Assembly (NCBI GenBank): GCA_905178155.1
Contig: CAJINV010000009.1
Location: forward strand, 1,893,666-1,957,665
DNA from: Amoebophrya sp. A120
Taxonomy: Eukaryota > Sar > Dinophyceae > Syndiniales > Amoebophryaceae
DNA length: 64,000 nucleotides
Direction of reading: 5' to 3'
Part shown: positions 24,240 through 34,900 of the stretch, one piece after another
Numbering within the stretch: position 1 is the stretch's first letter
Layout: each line of letters starts with the position of its first letter
Translations under genes and position numbers: made by a program
Notes under the pieces: generated by a model
What the model saw: only the letters and a program-made list of their open reading frames with translations
The model's database searches: none
Told to the model about the DNA's origin: nothing

Positions 24240-26258
24240 CTAGTCGAACAAATTGCCAAGATCAAACGATGCGTCGTCTACTTCCTCCTGGGCCTGGAAA
24301 TATTGTTTCAGTCCGAGATACATCCATTTTTCATACTGGTGCATTCTGCCCAGTATCAATCTCATGACGCTTTCGCTTTTGTGCTTCCCGATGCTCAGGA
24401 AGCTCATAATGCTATCAATTTTGTCTTGCGCCCCCGTCGGCTCCTTTGACAGCGACCAGACACGAGAGATTGCATCAATCTCCTCTTCCCGGATTTCATA
24501 CTCTGCCGCTAAAGCCAGAATCGCATCGCGCGGAACGACGAGCTTCTGCTCTACGGTCTGCTGTTGCATTGCGCGGAGTTTCATCAACTCGAGAAATTTT
24601 CCCTTCTTCCCGAGGTGCAACGCATACCCGAGGGGAGAAAACGCAATCCTCACCGCGGGGGAAGCAGTTCCACGACCCCCACGACGGGTCAGCGATTTAG
24701 ACTTGACATTTCGCAAAACCTTGTGCTTGACATCCGGGTTCGCCAGCTGCTGGTAGATAATGCAGTCTGGATGCATGTTGCGGTCGTCGAGAAGCGAACT
24801 AACGCGTCCGGGACGGGCAAACCCTGCTTCAGGGCGTTTTTGATCCTTTGAGCTTTCAATTTCCTCGAGGACCTCGTTGAGAGTCAAGTCTGGGCAGCTT
24901 TGGCGGGAGTTCTTGTTCTGCGAAACATGTTTGTCAATTCGGAAGTCGAAGTCCTCGCCGTTCATTCGAATCTGTGCATCCCCCGAAGAGACTCCCTGAT
25001 ATCTTTCCTGGCGCGATCGCCCTCGGTAGGATGCAGCTGGTTGCGGTTGTTTTTGAGAAGTACTTCGACTTGCTGAGTGAGTTTCTCCACCTCTTTCACT
25101 TCTTCTGGGCGTCCCGCTGCTCGTGGTTCGAGCAGCAGGAACTGCATGCTCATCATGAGCATGCGCTCTGGTGCTACTTGCTGTCCGTGGTGTAGCGACT
25201 ACTCCCGAAGATTTTGCGGGAGAGTTAACTGTCTGTTTAGCGGCGCTGCTGCGACCTCTAGGGCTAGATGCTGGAGATCGTAATTCCATAGCAACAGGCG
25301 ACGAAGGAGCAGGTCTGTTTTTTGAGAATTCCATAGCAGGTCTGCCTGAAGAAGGAACTGTTTTTTGAGAAGCACCACGAGCGCTCGTTGGCGGAGACCG
25401 GGGTGAAGACTGGGCCACGGGCTGTTGATGTTGACGTTGAGCAGGCAGCGATCGGGCGCGGTTCGCAGCGACACGTAAATGATGAAGATCCGCTCCACCT
25501 GCAGTTGCATGATCAGACGGATGTGCTGGCTGTCGTACGACCATAACAGGTTTAGCTGTAGCTTTTGGTTTTGCCGAAGAACCCCCGCCATAGTCTCGCA
25601 GCTGAGCAGCATCAGGTTGACGTTGAGATAGCGGCTTACTTGCCGCGACCGAGGGCGGCCCGCTGACTCCCTGCTGCAAGGGGGCAGTGCCAGAGTTGCG
25701 TGGTGTCGAAGCCGGCGACCCCGGTCTTGTTCCGCCGGCGCGTGCCCCTGCAACCTGTTGGTGTTGTGTCCTCGGAGAAGCAGCTACAATAGGTCCCCGC
25801 CCAGGAGGGGGAGAGGCAGCACGCTTTTTAGCAGGTACAGAGGCACCACCAGCAGCACGTCGCTGCACCGAATGAGTAGTACCAGTACGTCGATGCAGCG
25901 TCGCCTGAAACTGTCGCTCCACTTCGAGAAAAGCTTCGTCGTCTTCCAGCGAGAGCGGTGCCTTTCCGACCGAAAAAGGGCTTTTCCTTCTGTCCTCGCT
26001 GTTACGATTCTGATTTTGCTGAGAGTCTTCCTCGGATGACCCCACACTTCCCGCTGAATTCTCGTCGCCGTCCGCGCGGATCTCCGTCGCGTCCGCGCGG
26101 ATCTCCGTGTCGACATCGACTTGCGCGGCGCCGGTGGTCCTGTCTGCCGTTTCCAGCTTGTCCGGCGATCCTGCAACAACTCTGTCCTGTGCGGCGACAA
26201 CGAGGGGACCCGGCAAGATCGCCGATAACACAGAAACCTTCCGCAAGTGAATCGCCAT
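24240..26258 (-). CDS. Unknown protein with signal peptide and ordered C-terminal domain
   Basis: One 672-codon frame runs from the ATG at 26258 to the stop at 24240. The first 23 residues have a basic n-region, a hydrophobic core and a small-residue site before QD, so they read as a cleavable signal peptide. The middle (about residues 30-440) is Ser/Ala/Pro/Gln-rich and disordered. The last 230 residues are ordered and charged, with an acidic helix (LTLNEVLEEIESS) and a helical tail rich in Met, Glu and aromatic residues. I do not recognise the domain. Secretion or delivery to an endomembrane or plastid-derived compartment is an inference from the N-terminus. No intron is needed. Confidence 0.72.
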   Translation of the reverse strand: MAIHLRKVSVLSAILPGPLVVAAQDRVVAGSPDKLETADRTTGAAQVDVDTEIRADATEIRADGDENSAGSVGSSEEDSQQNQNRNSEDRRKSPFSVGKAPLSLEDDEAFLEVERQFQATLHRRTGTTHSVQRRAAGGASVPAKKRAASPPPGRGPIVAASPRTQHQQVAGARAGGTRPGSPASTPRNSGTAPLQQGVSGPPSVAASKPLSQRQPDAAQLRDYGGGSSAKPKATAKPVMVVRQPAHPSDHATAGGADLHHLRVAANRARSLPAQRQHQQPVAQSSPRSPPTSARGASQKTVPSSGRPAMEFSKNRPAPSSPVAMELRSPASSPRGRSSAAKQTVNSPAKSSGVVATPRTASSTRAHAHDEHAVPAARTTSSGTPRRSERGGETHSASRSTSQKQPQPAASYRGRSRQERYQGVSSGDAQIRMNGEDFDFRIDKHVSQNKNSRQSCPDLTLNEVLEEIESSKDQKRPEAGFARPGRVSSLLDDRNMHPDCIIYQQLANPDVKHKVLRNVKSKSLTRRGGRGTASPAVRIAFSPLGYALHLGKKGKFLELMKLRAMQQQTVEQKLVVPRDAILALAAEYEIREEEIDAISRVWSLSKEPTGAQDKIDSIMSFLSIGKHKSESVMRLILGRMHQYEKWMYLGLKQYFQAQEEVDDASFDLGNLFD

Positions 26259-27260
26259 AACGTTCTTGCTGCCTTGTTTTACTTACTGCTCACTACGGGA
26301 AGAGGAAGCGAAACGAAACACGACAAAAACAAAAAGGGCAAGGGAGGCTACAGATAGAGTCTGACCCGTACCCCGCTAATTCTTTCCGCCTATTTGATAT
26401 GTAGGTGGTCCACCTTCACGTCTACTGCTAAAACTTCGTATCGGTTATCTTCGTATAGAAAAACGCAAGGGGAACGGGCGCGGGAATGGCGAGGGATACT
26501 CAAAAGCTCTGAAGAAACTCGGAAAAATTGACAACTAAATTCATTGTCTCATCAGATGTACACGTACGCACGAGGCGCTACTTGCCAGGATGATGTACGA
26601 GGTGGAGCGAGCAGGCGAACAAGACAGGCACGGTGATGAACGTTGAACCGAAAAAATACTGCGCAACTTCTGTACGAAACGGACCGACGGCAATCAAGCA
26701 AATGCTGGACGCGGCATACGAATTTATTTTTGCGCACGAAGAATAACGTGAACCGATGATCTACCTCCAATATTACGAAGACATCATGGTGGGCTGCCTT
26801 GTAGTTTCACTCAATGTGACAGCGTGCAACGACCAACGCGGAAGTAAAACCGACGAACCGATGAGCTGCTTACCGATGATCTTCATCTTTATCTTTTTCT
26901 TTGAGTTTGCAAATAAATCACTATCACAGAGACGCACGAGGACAGTGATGCTAATCGTAAACCTATACCTAAACCTAAAGGCGGACTTCGCGTATCACCA
27001 TGTGGAACAGATACGACACGAGGGGGAAAGACAACATCAACATCTCAAATAAATGAATTCCGGAAATGGCAAACTAAGACAGACCACCTTCTCGTTGTTC
27101 TATCAGAGTTCATCTTTTCTTGAAACGAATACGTACGTCAGATCCATACAGCGAAACAATCAAGTAGAAGTACAACAGTATCATGCTGGACCACGCCGGC
27201 TTGACGCACACGCACCCATCTGAAATAACTTCATATTCATTACCATTTACATTTTTTTTC
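26259..27260. other. Intergenic region, nothing recognised
   Basis: Short ORFs only. The segment separates the signal-peptide gene from the ion-channel gene and should hold the promoter of the former and the 3' flank of the latter. Confidence 0.5.
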
Positions 27261-28850
27261 TCAAAATTTTTCCGCGGGCATTCGTTCTCCGATGATAAAT
27301 CCCTCCTCGTATTTCTGTTGCGAGCCACCTGCTTTTTGTTCCTGTTCAAAGCTTTTTCTGTATGCTTCTTGGATCGTGAAGAGCGACTCAAACCCGAGCT
27401 TCCGGCTCATGCCGTATTTCTTCCGGTCGCGCTTCACCTTGTACCCAAGACAGTAGATAACGTAGAGGACAAACACCACACCCAGAGCCACGCCGAACGC
27501 GAAGTCGAAATCGTCTGGGTGGGCAATGCCATTGTTTTCGCCGTTGCCTCGGTTCCATTTCCGCTGCAACATTTTTGCGACCCCGGCCCCACAGGACATG
27601 AAGAACAACGCCGCTCCGACGCCGAGTACGATGTCGTCAAAAACCGTCAGATACGCCACTCTGGGCAGCCGGTCCATCGTGATCCACTGCACCGCGAAAC
27701 AGGTGAGGAACATGGTGGAATAGAGCGCCAGCCGGTCGGCCAGCGCGTCGGTCTCGAGGAAGAAACCGAGGAACCCGAAACACGTGATCGCGAGAAGTGG
27801 CAGAAGCCCCTTGTACAGGTAGAAACTGGGGTCTCTCGCGACGTGCAGGGAAAAAATTAGGTCCCGATACGACTGGTTTTCGATGAGCGGCGAGCCGTGG
27901 ATGGCTTCCGCGTAGGACATGCTGTGAATGTAGAATTCTCCGTTGTTCAACGCGCACCGCCAGTGGACGTGGTATTCCTTCCCGTCCTTGTCCTCGTTGT
28001 GAAACGTCGGGCGGATCTGCGCGGCGGACTCAAGTCGGGTCTCGCCGCTCAAGCAAATTCCGAAGTCGCACCGGAAGGAATCGAAGGGGAAGACTTTCAG
28101 AGCGTTGCTGTCGCGCAGCATGTCCATGTCCAGAGGCTCAAACGCGATTTGCCACTGTAACAGCCCGTCGGTGCCGAATTTGCCCGGCTTCATGAACGTC
28201 ACTGGAATCTCCTGGTAATTCTCTGGAACCTTCAACACATCCAAAACGTAGAGCGAAAAGATCTCGGGCCGCCAAATGTTTGTGGGCGTGGTTTCGTACG
28301 GCCAATGGTCTCCGAGGACTTGATCCAGGGGAAGATCCGCGTTGGTGATCTCCGTCGTGGACAATTTACGATACCGCTGCTTGACCTCACTGATGGGCTC
28401 GCCTTCATACGCCTTTTTGCAGCCGATCATGAACCGCTCGTCCGTCCACCAGAGGGTCAGCTTCACGGTGAGAAAAAACCGCTCCTTCCCGTCCACCGGT
28501 CGGACCTCCCAGTTGCCGAAAAAACACTCCACGCGGACCTGGACCGGCCCGCCGTCGGACGGCTCCGGCCGCTTGCTCCAGTCGATTAGCCGCATGCACA
28601 GCGGGACGCGGCTGTCCTGGTTCGATTCCATGGCAGCATTGTAGCCCGCCGCACTCGATTTCTGTGACGAGGACGTATTCCCCGCCGGCACACCAGCAGC
28701 AGTGCCGGCTTTTTCATCGTCCTGCGGCAGGTTGTACGAACGGAATTTCTCTTCCTCGCCCGTCTTGTCGGCAGAGTAATTTTTTCCATCAGGTGGAACC
28801 CGGTCTTGGGACCCACGTGCAGTTTCTTCAGGGGAGACTGCGATCGTCAT
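27261..28850 (-). CDS. Pentameric ligand-gated ion channel subunit (Cys-loop superfamily, loop disulfide absent)
   Basis: A single 529-codon frame runs from the ATG at 28850. Residues 1-80 are disordered. Residues about 85-335 form the extracellular ligand-binding beta-sandwich, with WRPEIF (193-198) and the diagnostic FPFD (254-257). Four membrane helices follow: TM1 about 348-365, TM2 370-390, TM3 400-424 and TM4 451-471. The TM3-TM4 loop is short. Animal receptors form a disulfide between two Cys 13 residues apart. Here the second Cys is present (C261) but the residue at the first position is Asp, as in prokaryotic channels that lack the bond. I see no clear signal peptide ahead of the extracellular domain, so the start may be incomplete or the N-terminus may be processed differently. 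The ligand and ion selectivity cannot be read from the sequence. Confidence 0.9.
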   Translation of the reverse strand: MTIAVSPEETARGSQDRVPPDGKNYSADKTGEEEKFRSYNLPQDDEKAGTAAGVPAGNTSSSQKSSAAGYNAAMESNQDSRVPLCMRLIDWSKRPEPSDGGPVQVRVECFFGNWEVRPVDGKERFFLTVKLTLWWTDERFMIGCKKAYEGEPISEVKQRYRKLSTTEITNADLPLDQVLGDHWPYETTPTNIWRPEIFSLYVLDVLKVPENYQEIPVTFMKPGKFGTDGLLQWQIAFEPLDMDMLRDSNALKVFPFDSFRCDFGICLSGETRLESAAQIRPTFHNEDKDGKEYHVHWRCALNNGEFYIHSMSYAEAIHGSPLIENQSYRDLIFSLHVARDPSFYLYKGLLPLLAITCFGFLGFFLETDALADRLALYSTMFLTCFAVQWITMDRLPRVAYLTVFDDIVLGVGAALFFMSCGAGVAKMLQRKWNRGNGENNGIAHPDDFDFAFGVALGVVFVLYVIYCLGYKVKRDRKKYGMSRKLGFESLFTIQEAYRKSFEQEQKAGGSQQKYEEGFIIGERMPAEKF

Positions 28851-29330
28851 TGTTTTATTTCTTTATTCTCGAGGTACGGAGCTACCACGGTTGTAAGTGT
28901 AACGACGAATAATGAAAAATCAAAATGTGGATCTGGTAAATATACACCAGCAAAACAAGATGCAGGGCCACTAGCCGCCACTCTCAACAGTCGTTGATTC
29001 TCTCTCACGAGCTAGTAGTCGTGACATGTTCATTGACCTCCAAATTTATGCAAGTTAGCACTTGCTGCGATCACAGGAACATCATTGCAGGGAAGATGCC
29101 ATGATGGCGGCGCCTTTTTCGACATATAAATGCGGCAAAGAAACGAAAGACCTTGCCGCCAAACCGCGCAGCTATTCTTTCAAGAACTCAACTCTGGCTC
29201 TAGTGGTTGCGCTACTTCAAAAACTGCTCATGACTCCTCGAGTTGCACGGCAAGTGGTGTCCCGTTCGCTGTGAAAATGGGCAAGCAAAGCAAAATCTCT
29301 ACAAAGAGACGGCGCCCACGACATCGTGTT
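28851..29330. other. Short intergenic region
   Basis: 480 bp between the channel gene start and the stop of the TPR/CS gene. Nothing was recognised. Confidence 0.5.
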
Positions 29331-31399
29331 TCACACGTACGCAAAGATGATTTCGAATGTTTCCTTCTTCTTTTTTCTTTTGGCTGCTGAGCATCCGGCG
29401 TCAATTTTCCTGCCCGCGCCTTCTGCGAGCTTGAATTCCACGGGCTCGAATCCGCTTGCTGTTATTCGTACCGAAGTCTCCGAAATCTCCATGTCTAATT
29501 CGATCTCCGGGCCGACTCCGCTGAACAGTAAACTCTTGCCTTCCGAAAATTGCAGGCCGGATGCCCAGGCTGGTGGCTCCGGGCTTATTGCCCCCGCTGA
29601 TGAAAGGGCCTTCGCGTCGATTATCGTCACGCCGGGCGCTGGTGGCGGTGTCACGACCACAACGGGGTTCGCTTCGTTCTTTGTTTCTACTTCTTCCGCT
29701 ACCTTTTTCTCAACTGCCACTGAGACCGGCACGGAAGAGGCAACTGTAGAAGCACTCGCGACAGGCGCGGATTTTTTTTCCGCTTTTGCTTTCGATCCGT
29801 TAGTCGCACCTATGCTCGGCTTGTTTATCTTTGTCTCGTCCACGACGTCCGCAGCTGTTTTAAGTTTCTGCGTAGCGGCAAAATTGTTTTCCTGGGGCGT
29901 GGGTAGACTCTTGACGCGCTCGTCGAACTCTTCCAGTGTCGGCAGGGGTTTCTTGTCCTTGGACTCTGCTTGCAGCAGGTGCTTGAACCTAAATGACAAA
30001 CAAAAGTAACAACTGTAGATGAATCCATGTGTTTCTTGTGGTACGCTCTATGAAACAAGTAGGATTCCATCGACTCTTCAGAACTATTGTTTTTATTAAA
30101 TGAGCAAGATTACTAAAGCACAAGAAGAAGTCCTAGCAGCTTAGCCGGCACATACGAGGAGAGCATTGCGTAAAGAATCAAAAATGCGTACTTGTTCGGC
30201 CCATCTTGCAGGAGGTTTTCGCCCCAGCGCTTGTAGTCTTTTTCCTTGATGAAAAGGAGGAGTGAGTACTTCTTCCCGGATTTCTTCGAGACCATCTTTG
30301 CCACCGTGTCCTCCGTGTTGATCGCGTGCCGCAACGGCGACAGCACCAGCCGGTACTCCTTTTTGTTATCATCGACCCGCATCCGCAGGAAGACGCAGTC
30401 GGAACTCTCGCCCGGGTAGGACACCTTGACCTGCTCCCCGCTCGTGATCTCGGGCGGTAGCTTCACATACACCGACACCGTGCCGTTATTGGCACTCGAG
30501 TCCCAGGAGTAGCTGGTCGCGTCCAGCGGGGCGATCTTCACGTCATCCATCTTGTCCCAGGTGTACTTTTCCTTTTTCTGCTCCGCAATCTTTGACTGGA
30601 TGTCCCGCGGAACGGCCGACGTAAGCTGTGTTTTGCAGACGAAGGTAGTTAGTTGCCATGATCAAGAACTCAAGATCAAGATAATGAAATGAGTGACGCG
30701 AAATGAATGGGAAGCGATTTTTGTTTTCTACTAGGCAGGCTAGCAGCTGCACTACAAACTCAAACACATACACAACAAAAACGAAGACGCAAACACCTTC
30801 TGTCCTCCGTCCGTGAGTAGATTTATGCTCAATTGGTAGTGCAGCTTGCATTTCTCTGTCTCGTTCGTGTTGTGGTAGCAGTTGCAGAGCATTTTGTGCA
30901 CGTGCGCGCGGAACTCGGTCTTCGTGTATCCAAAATTGAAGCCTTGCGCATTGTCACCCTTTTCTCCGTCGAAAATCCGCCCGTTGTTATCCGGTTCCTC
31001 GTCCGGAATGTAGTCAAGCAAGTCGAGCAGAAGACGCTCGGCCTCGGGGAAATTCTTCTTCAACAGATTCAACTTGGCGATCTGTTGATACACGCTGCAC
31101 TTCTCCCACTTTTTCTTGCGGATTTTTGAGGGCTGCCGCTCGCTTTGCAACTTATCTTCGATGAGCAGGAGAACCCGCCGGTACGCCAGAATCGCCTTGT
31201 CGTGCAGATGCGGCTTCTCCTGCAGTGCCATGGCCATGAGCACAAAGCCCGCGGCGATATCCACATCGCCCTGCGACTCCAGAAGCGTTTCATAGTGCGC
31301 AAACGAGTTCACGCCGTGCGGGTCGTCTTCGGTCAAGGTACTCTCAAACAGGTGCGTCAGCCGGGCCAGGCCCGCCTGTCCGGCAGCGTCGGAAGCCAT
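29331..31399 (-). CDS. TPR plus CS-domain (CacyBP/SGT1-like) protein, three exons
   Basis: Exons 31399-30797, 30625-30192 and 29988-29331 join in frame with GT-AG introns of 171 and 203 bp and give 564 residues. Exon 1 encodes TPR-like helical repeats (residues about 30-200). Exon 2 encodes a CS/p23-like beta-sandwich, beginning near YSWDSS and ending with a KYSLLLFIKEKDYKRW segment. The best resemblance there is to the CS domain of CacyBP/SIP and SGT1. Exon 3 is a disordered Ala/Lys/Pro linker followed by a short beta-rich C-terminal segment (about 60 residues) ending in a Lys-rich tail. TPR and CS domains both bind Hsp90 and its clients, so a co-chaperone role is likely. This order is that of SGT1, but I see no SGS domain. 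A good donor-like GTACGT overlaps the stop and could mean another 3' exon. Confidence 0.82.
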
Positions 31400-31993
31400 C
31401 TTTGGGTTGAAGGAAGACGAGGAATGCTCACTTTGTTTTTAAGCTCTCTTTCTTCAGGTTGAAGATCCACCTAATTCCACTCCATCGTCCCCCAAACTCA
31501 ATCAACTATAGCACCAGTCTGAATGTCCCTCTGTCTTTCAACGTCAACATCAACGCAACTTTCTCGGTTTGAGTTTTTTTGAAAAAGAGCAGAGCGTCCC
31601 TCTCATGCAAGCCGTATAATTGCTGCAATAATCCTCATCGGCTTCGGCTTTTTGATTACACGCTCCATTGCGACTCCCCATGGTAGTGCCCTGCACAGCA
31701 ACAGGAAATCAACATCAATGGGCTTGACAAACAAACAGAACAAAAAATCTTCGTTGCGATGCCTATGGCGGCTTGACCTTCGCAATTAAGCTTGCGAAAA
31801 AGCTTGGGCCCTGCAGCCGGCTGCAGAGATGGCCGGCGCGTGAGGATGTCATGTTAATCATGAAAGTCGCTCTACTACTGTATACTGTACTGTTTTTGAT
31901 GATGGGCAAAAGTTTTTTAGCCCATGTCCAACAATGTCGCTGAGCATAAAAACTACTCTTGTTGACACAGATGACAACTTTACTTTTTTCAAT
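31400..31993. other. Intergenic region, nothing recognised
   Basis: About 590 bp. It includes a short GC-rich palindromic patch (GCAGCCGGCTGC, about 31813) but no gene. Confidence 0.5.
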
Positions 31994-34900
31994 TCAGTCG
32001 CTCTGTTCGCGCTCGGAGGCGCTCGCTTCCTTGAGGGCGGCGAGGCGCATGCTTTGTTGCATTTTCCACTCTGTGTCGCGCTTTTTGTCACCCGACCAGT
32101 TGTATTTACGACCGTCCCTGCCGGACGTGATCTGCACTTGCCGGAGGTATTGGCTCGCGTCCGCGGCCAGAAAAAATTGCAGGGCGTCCTTGGTCAAAAA
32201 CGGCGAGTCTAATTCCACCGCAAGCACAGAGGGTAGCAGTTTCGCCAGGTAGCTTGCTCCCAAGTCGGTCAGTTGGTGCGCGCGAATGTGAAACGTGAGA
32301 AGGGACTCCAGTTGCAAGGAAGCCCCCGTTCTGGACTCGTCGTTGTACCAGCGCGCCAGCGTTTCGTCCGCGAGATTCACATCATCGAGCGTGAGCTGCT
32401 CCAAGTTCGTCTTAGTTCGCAAAATATCCTCCAAGTCGTTGTCAAAGAACGGACAGCGCGTGCGCAAGATTTTCAGCTGTGGAAACGTTTCGCGGGCCGC
32501 CAGCGCGGGCACGAGCAGACTGGGCTGCGCGCAGTCGATAGAAAGGGAATGGATGTGCGGGCAGTGGTTCGAGATCACGACGAAGGGGTTGTTTCGGTTG
32601 GCCAAGCTGCAGTCGCTTGTTGTGTCTTCGATTTTTCTACCTTCCGGGATCGTTGTCGCAACGGCGAGCGAGGACTTGATTTGCAATCCTAACGACTGCA
32701 GATTCGGACAGTGTGCGGCGATGCTTCGCAAGACCGAGTCGGTGCCCAGTAATTCGATACTGTCGAGGCGCAGAGTTTGCAAGGAGGCTGAAAGACCGAG
32801 GACGCGTTGCGGGGCTTGGATAATTGCCCGCTCGTCCAAGTTCCAAAGTCCAGTGAACGTAAGCGCTGTCAAGCCACCCGGTCGGAGACTTTTCTTGCTT
32901 TTAATTTCGGTTGCGGGACCATGCGCTTTGTCGAGCTGCTGTTCTCTGTCACCGCAAGTTGTCGGCCCCGTAGGAGAAACGTTTTCTGGATGCTCTCGGT
33001 GCCGCGTGCTCCCTGATAGACCGTGCGATCGCGCCGGTGAACGTGAAGCAGCCCCGGAGCAGCTCGGAGTCGAGTTTCGCGACGCGGCGCTCGCGATGTG
33101 CAAGAAACTTCCGTTGAGTCGCCGTTCCGCTGAAGAGGACCTGCTTGTAGTTGTTGCAGTTGAAGATGGCCCCCCGCGAGAACCGCTCGCTACACCCGAT
33201 GTTGAGGTACCGTTCCTCAGTGATTGCGTTCGCGGAAAATCAAATTCTGCCGGCACTAGATCAATGCTGCCGCGCCTATTATCTGCCGTCAGCACGTTTT
33301 GATTGGTGTTGTCGGGAAGTAGACCCACGCAACCAGCGCTACTGGTCGCAGCTTCGCCGGTCAGTGATGCTGGTGCTCTTGAAAGTTGACAAAGGGAGGG
33401 CGATTTCTTCAACTGCAAAGTTTCGCTACCACGCTCCTCCGTTTCTTGGCTGAACCGCGCTTCGGCGAAATTGACCTTCTGCAGCCGCACGCTCTGGCAC
33501 CAAGAGATGTCGAGCTCCTCGAGCTTCGGCAGGTGCGGCAAGACAAATCTGCGCAGCGTCTCGTCCGATATGGCGGTGCCACACACGTCCAGCACCCGCA
33601 GGCTGTCCATGTCGTAGTTCTCGCCGTCTTCCAACTCGTGTACAAATGCCTGGTCGGTAATCTGGCCGCACCACGGTAAGAGCAGTTTCTCGAGACTCCC
33701 CTTACAGAATTTCCGGATCCGTTGGACGCCGCTGTCGGTGAGGTTGGTGTGTCCGAGGTTCAGCTCGCGCAGCGTGTTTTCGGGCAACAGGTACTCGAGT
33801 GACTCCACCGGGCCGGTCAAGAAGGACAAATCCACAATCTGCAGGAAATCCTTTTTCTTTTTCCCGAATATGAGGCAAAGAATGTTCTCCGTCAGCTGCA
33901 GATTGCAACCTGACAGCTTGATCGACCGCAATTGCTTTGCGCGTCGCAGGATGTGCTGCACGCCCTGCGCACTGATCTGACTGTTGCGGCAAAGGGAAAG
34001 TTCCCGCAGGTTGGCCAATCCCGTCGTGCTCGAGGAAGACGAGGATTTGAAGTGAGACGATAGTTTTTTTACTGGTGGCGCTGGTGCAGCTTCCGAAGAT
34101 GATCTGGGTCCCAGTAGTTGTTCCGCACTCATTTTGTTCGAATCTCCATCTTCAACAAACCTGACCGTACTTTTCGAGGATGGCGCGCAAACTCGAACAC
34201 GAGGCGAGGACGGACGGTGATTCGGCGTGCACGAGATAGTGCTGCAAGTTCCTGGGCTCGAGGCAGAGGACTTGTTACGCTCCGAACTACTTGGGCCAAA
34301 TACTACAGGTGAAGGCGTACTCCGACCTGCAATTAATACTTCTGACACACTTGCACTCCCCCCAAGGACGGGGATGGGACTAAGCAGAGTCGTTTCCGTA
34401 GCGGGCGAAAGAGTGGGCGATGTCTTATTCAGTGGCTTCCGACTGGGCGAAAGTTTTTGCCGGCAAGTCGAGAAACCTTGTCGGTGGGTTCGCGCACCAC
34501 CCGCACCTGCATTTACGTTTCTGTTCGTGCTGGTGTTGGCCTTCTCGTGCTCACCGCAGAAGAAACTGGAGGAGCTTGGGTGATGCGACGCCGAGATCGG
34601 GAGACTCAGGTGCCTGGTGCGCCCAGACGCAGTCGAATGGGCTGTGCCGTGCGACGACGAACTAGTACTATTGCCGAGTACTACATGACCATGTCGCACA
34701 GCTTTCGAGCTGCCGCAACTGCTCGATATGCTTTGCTTTCCACTATCCTCACCGACGCCCGCTTGCTTGCCACTGCTGCTCTTCAACGTCAGCGTAGACT
34801 TGCAACGAGGTTTGCTTTTCACAAGACTTCTCGATTCTATTTGAACCTTGGCTTTCGTGATCGGAACCAGATTCTTCGTACTCACCAGGAAGTCGCGCAG

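Noticed and set aside
30626-30796. Introner origin of the first TPR/CS intron
   Set aside because: The ends show only a short imperfect inverted match (GTGTTTGC / GCAAAACAC) and no flanking duplication, which could be chance.
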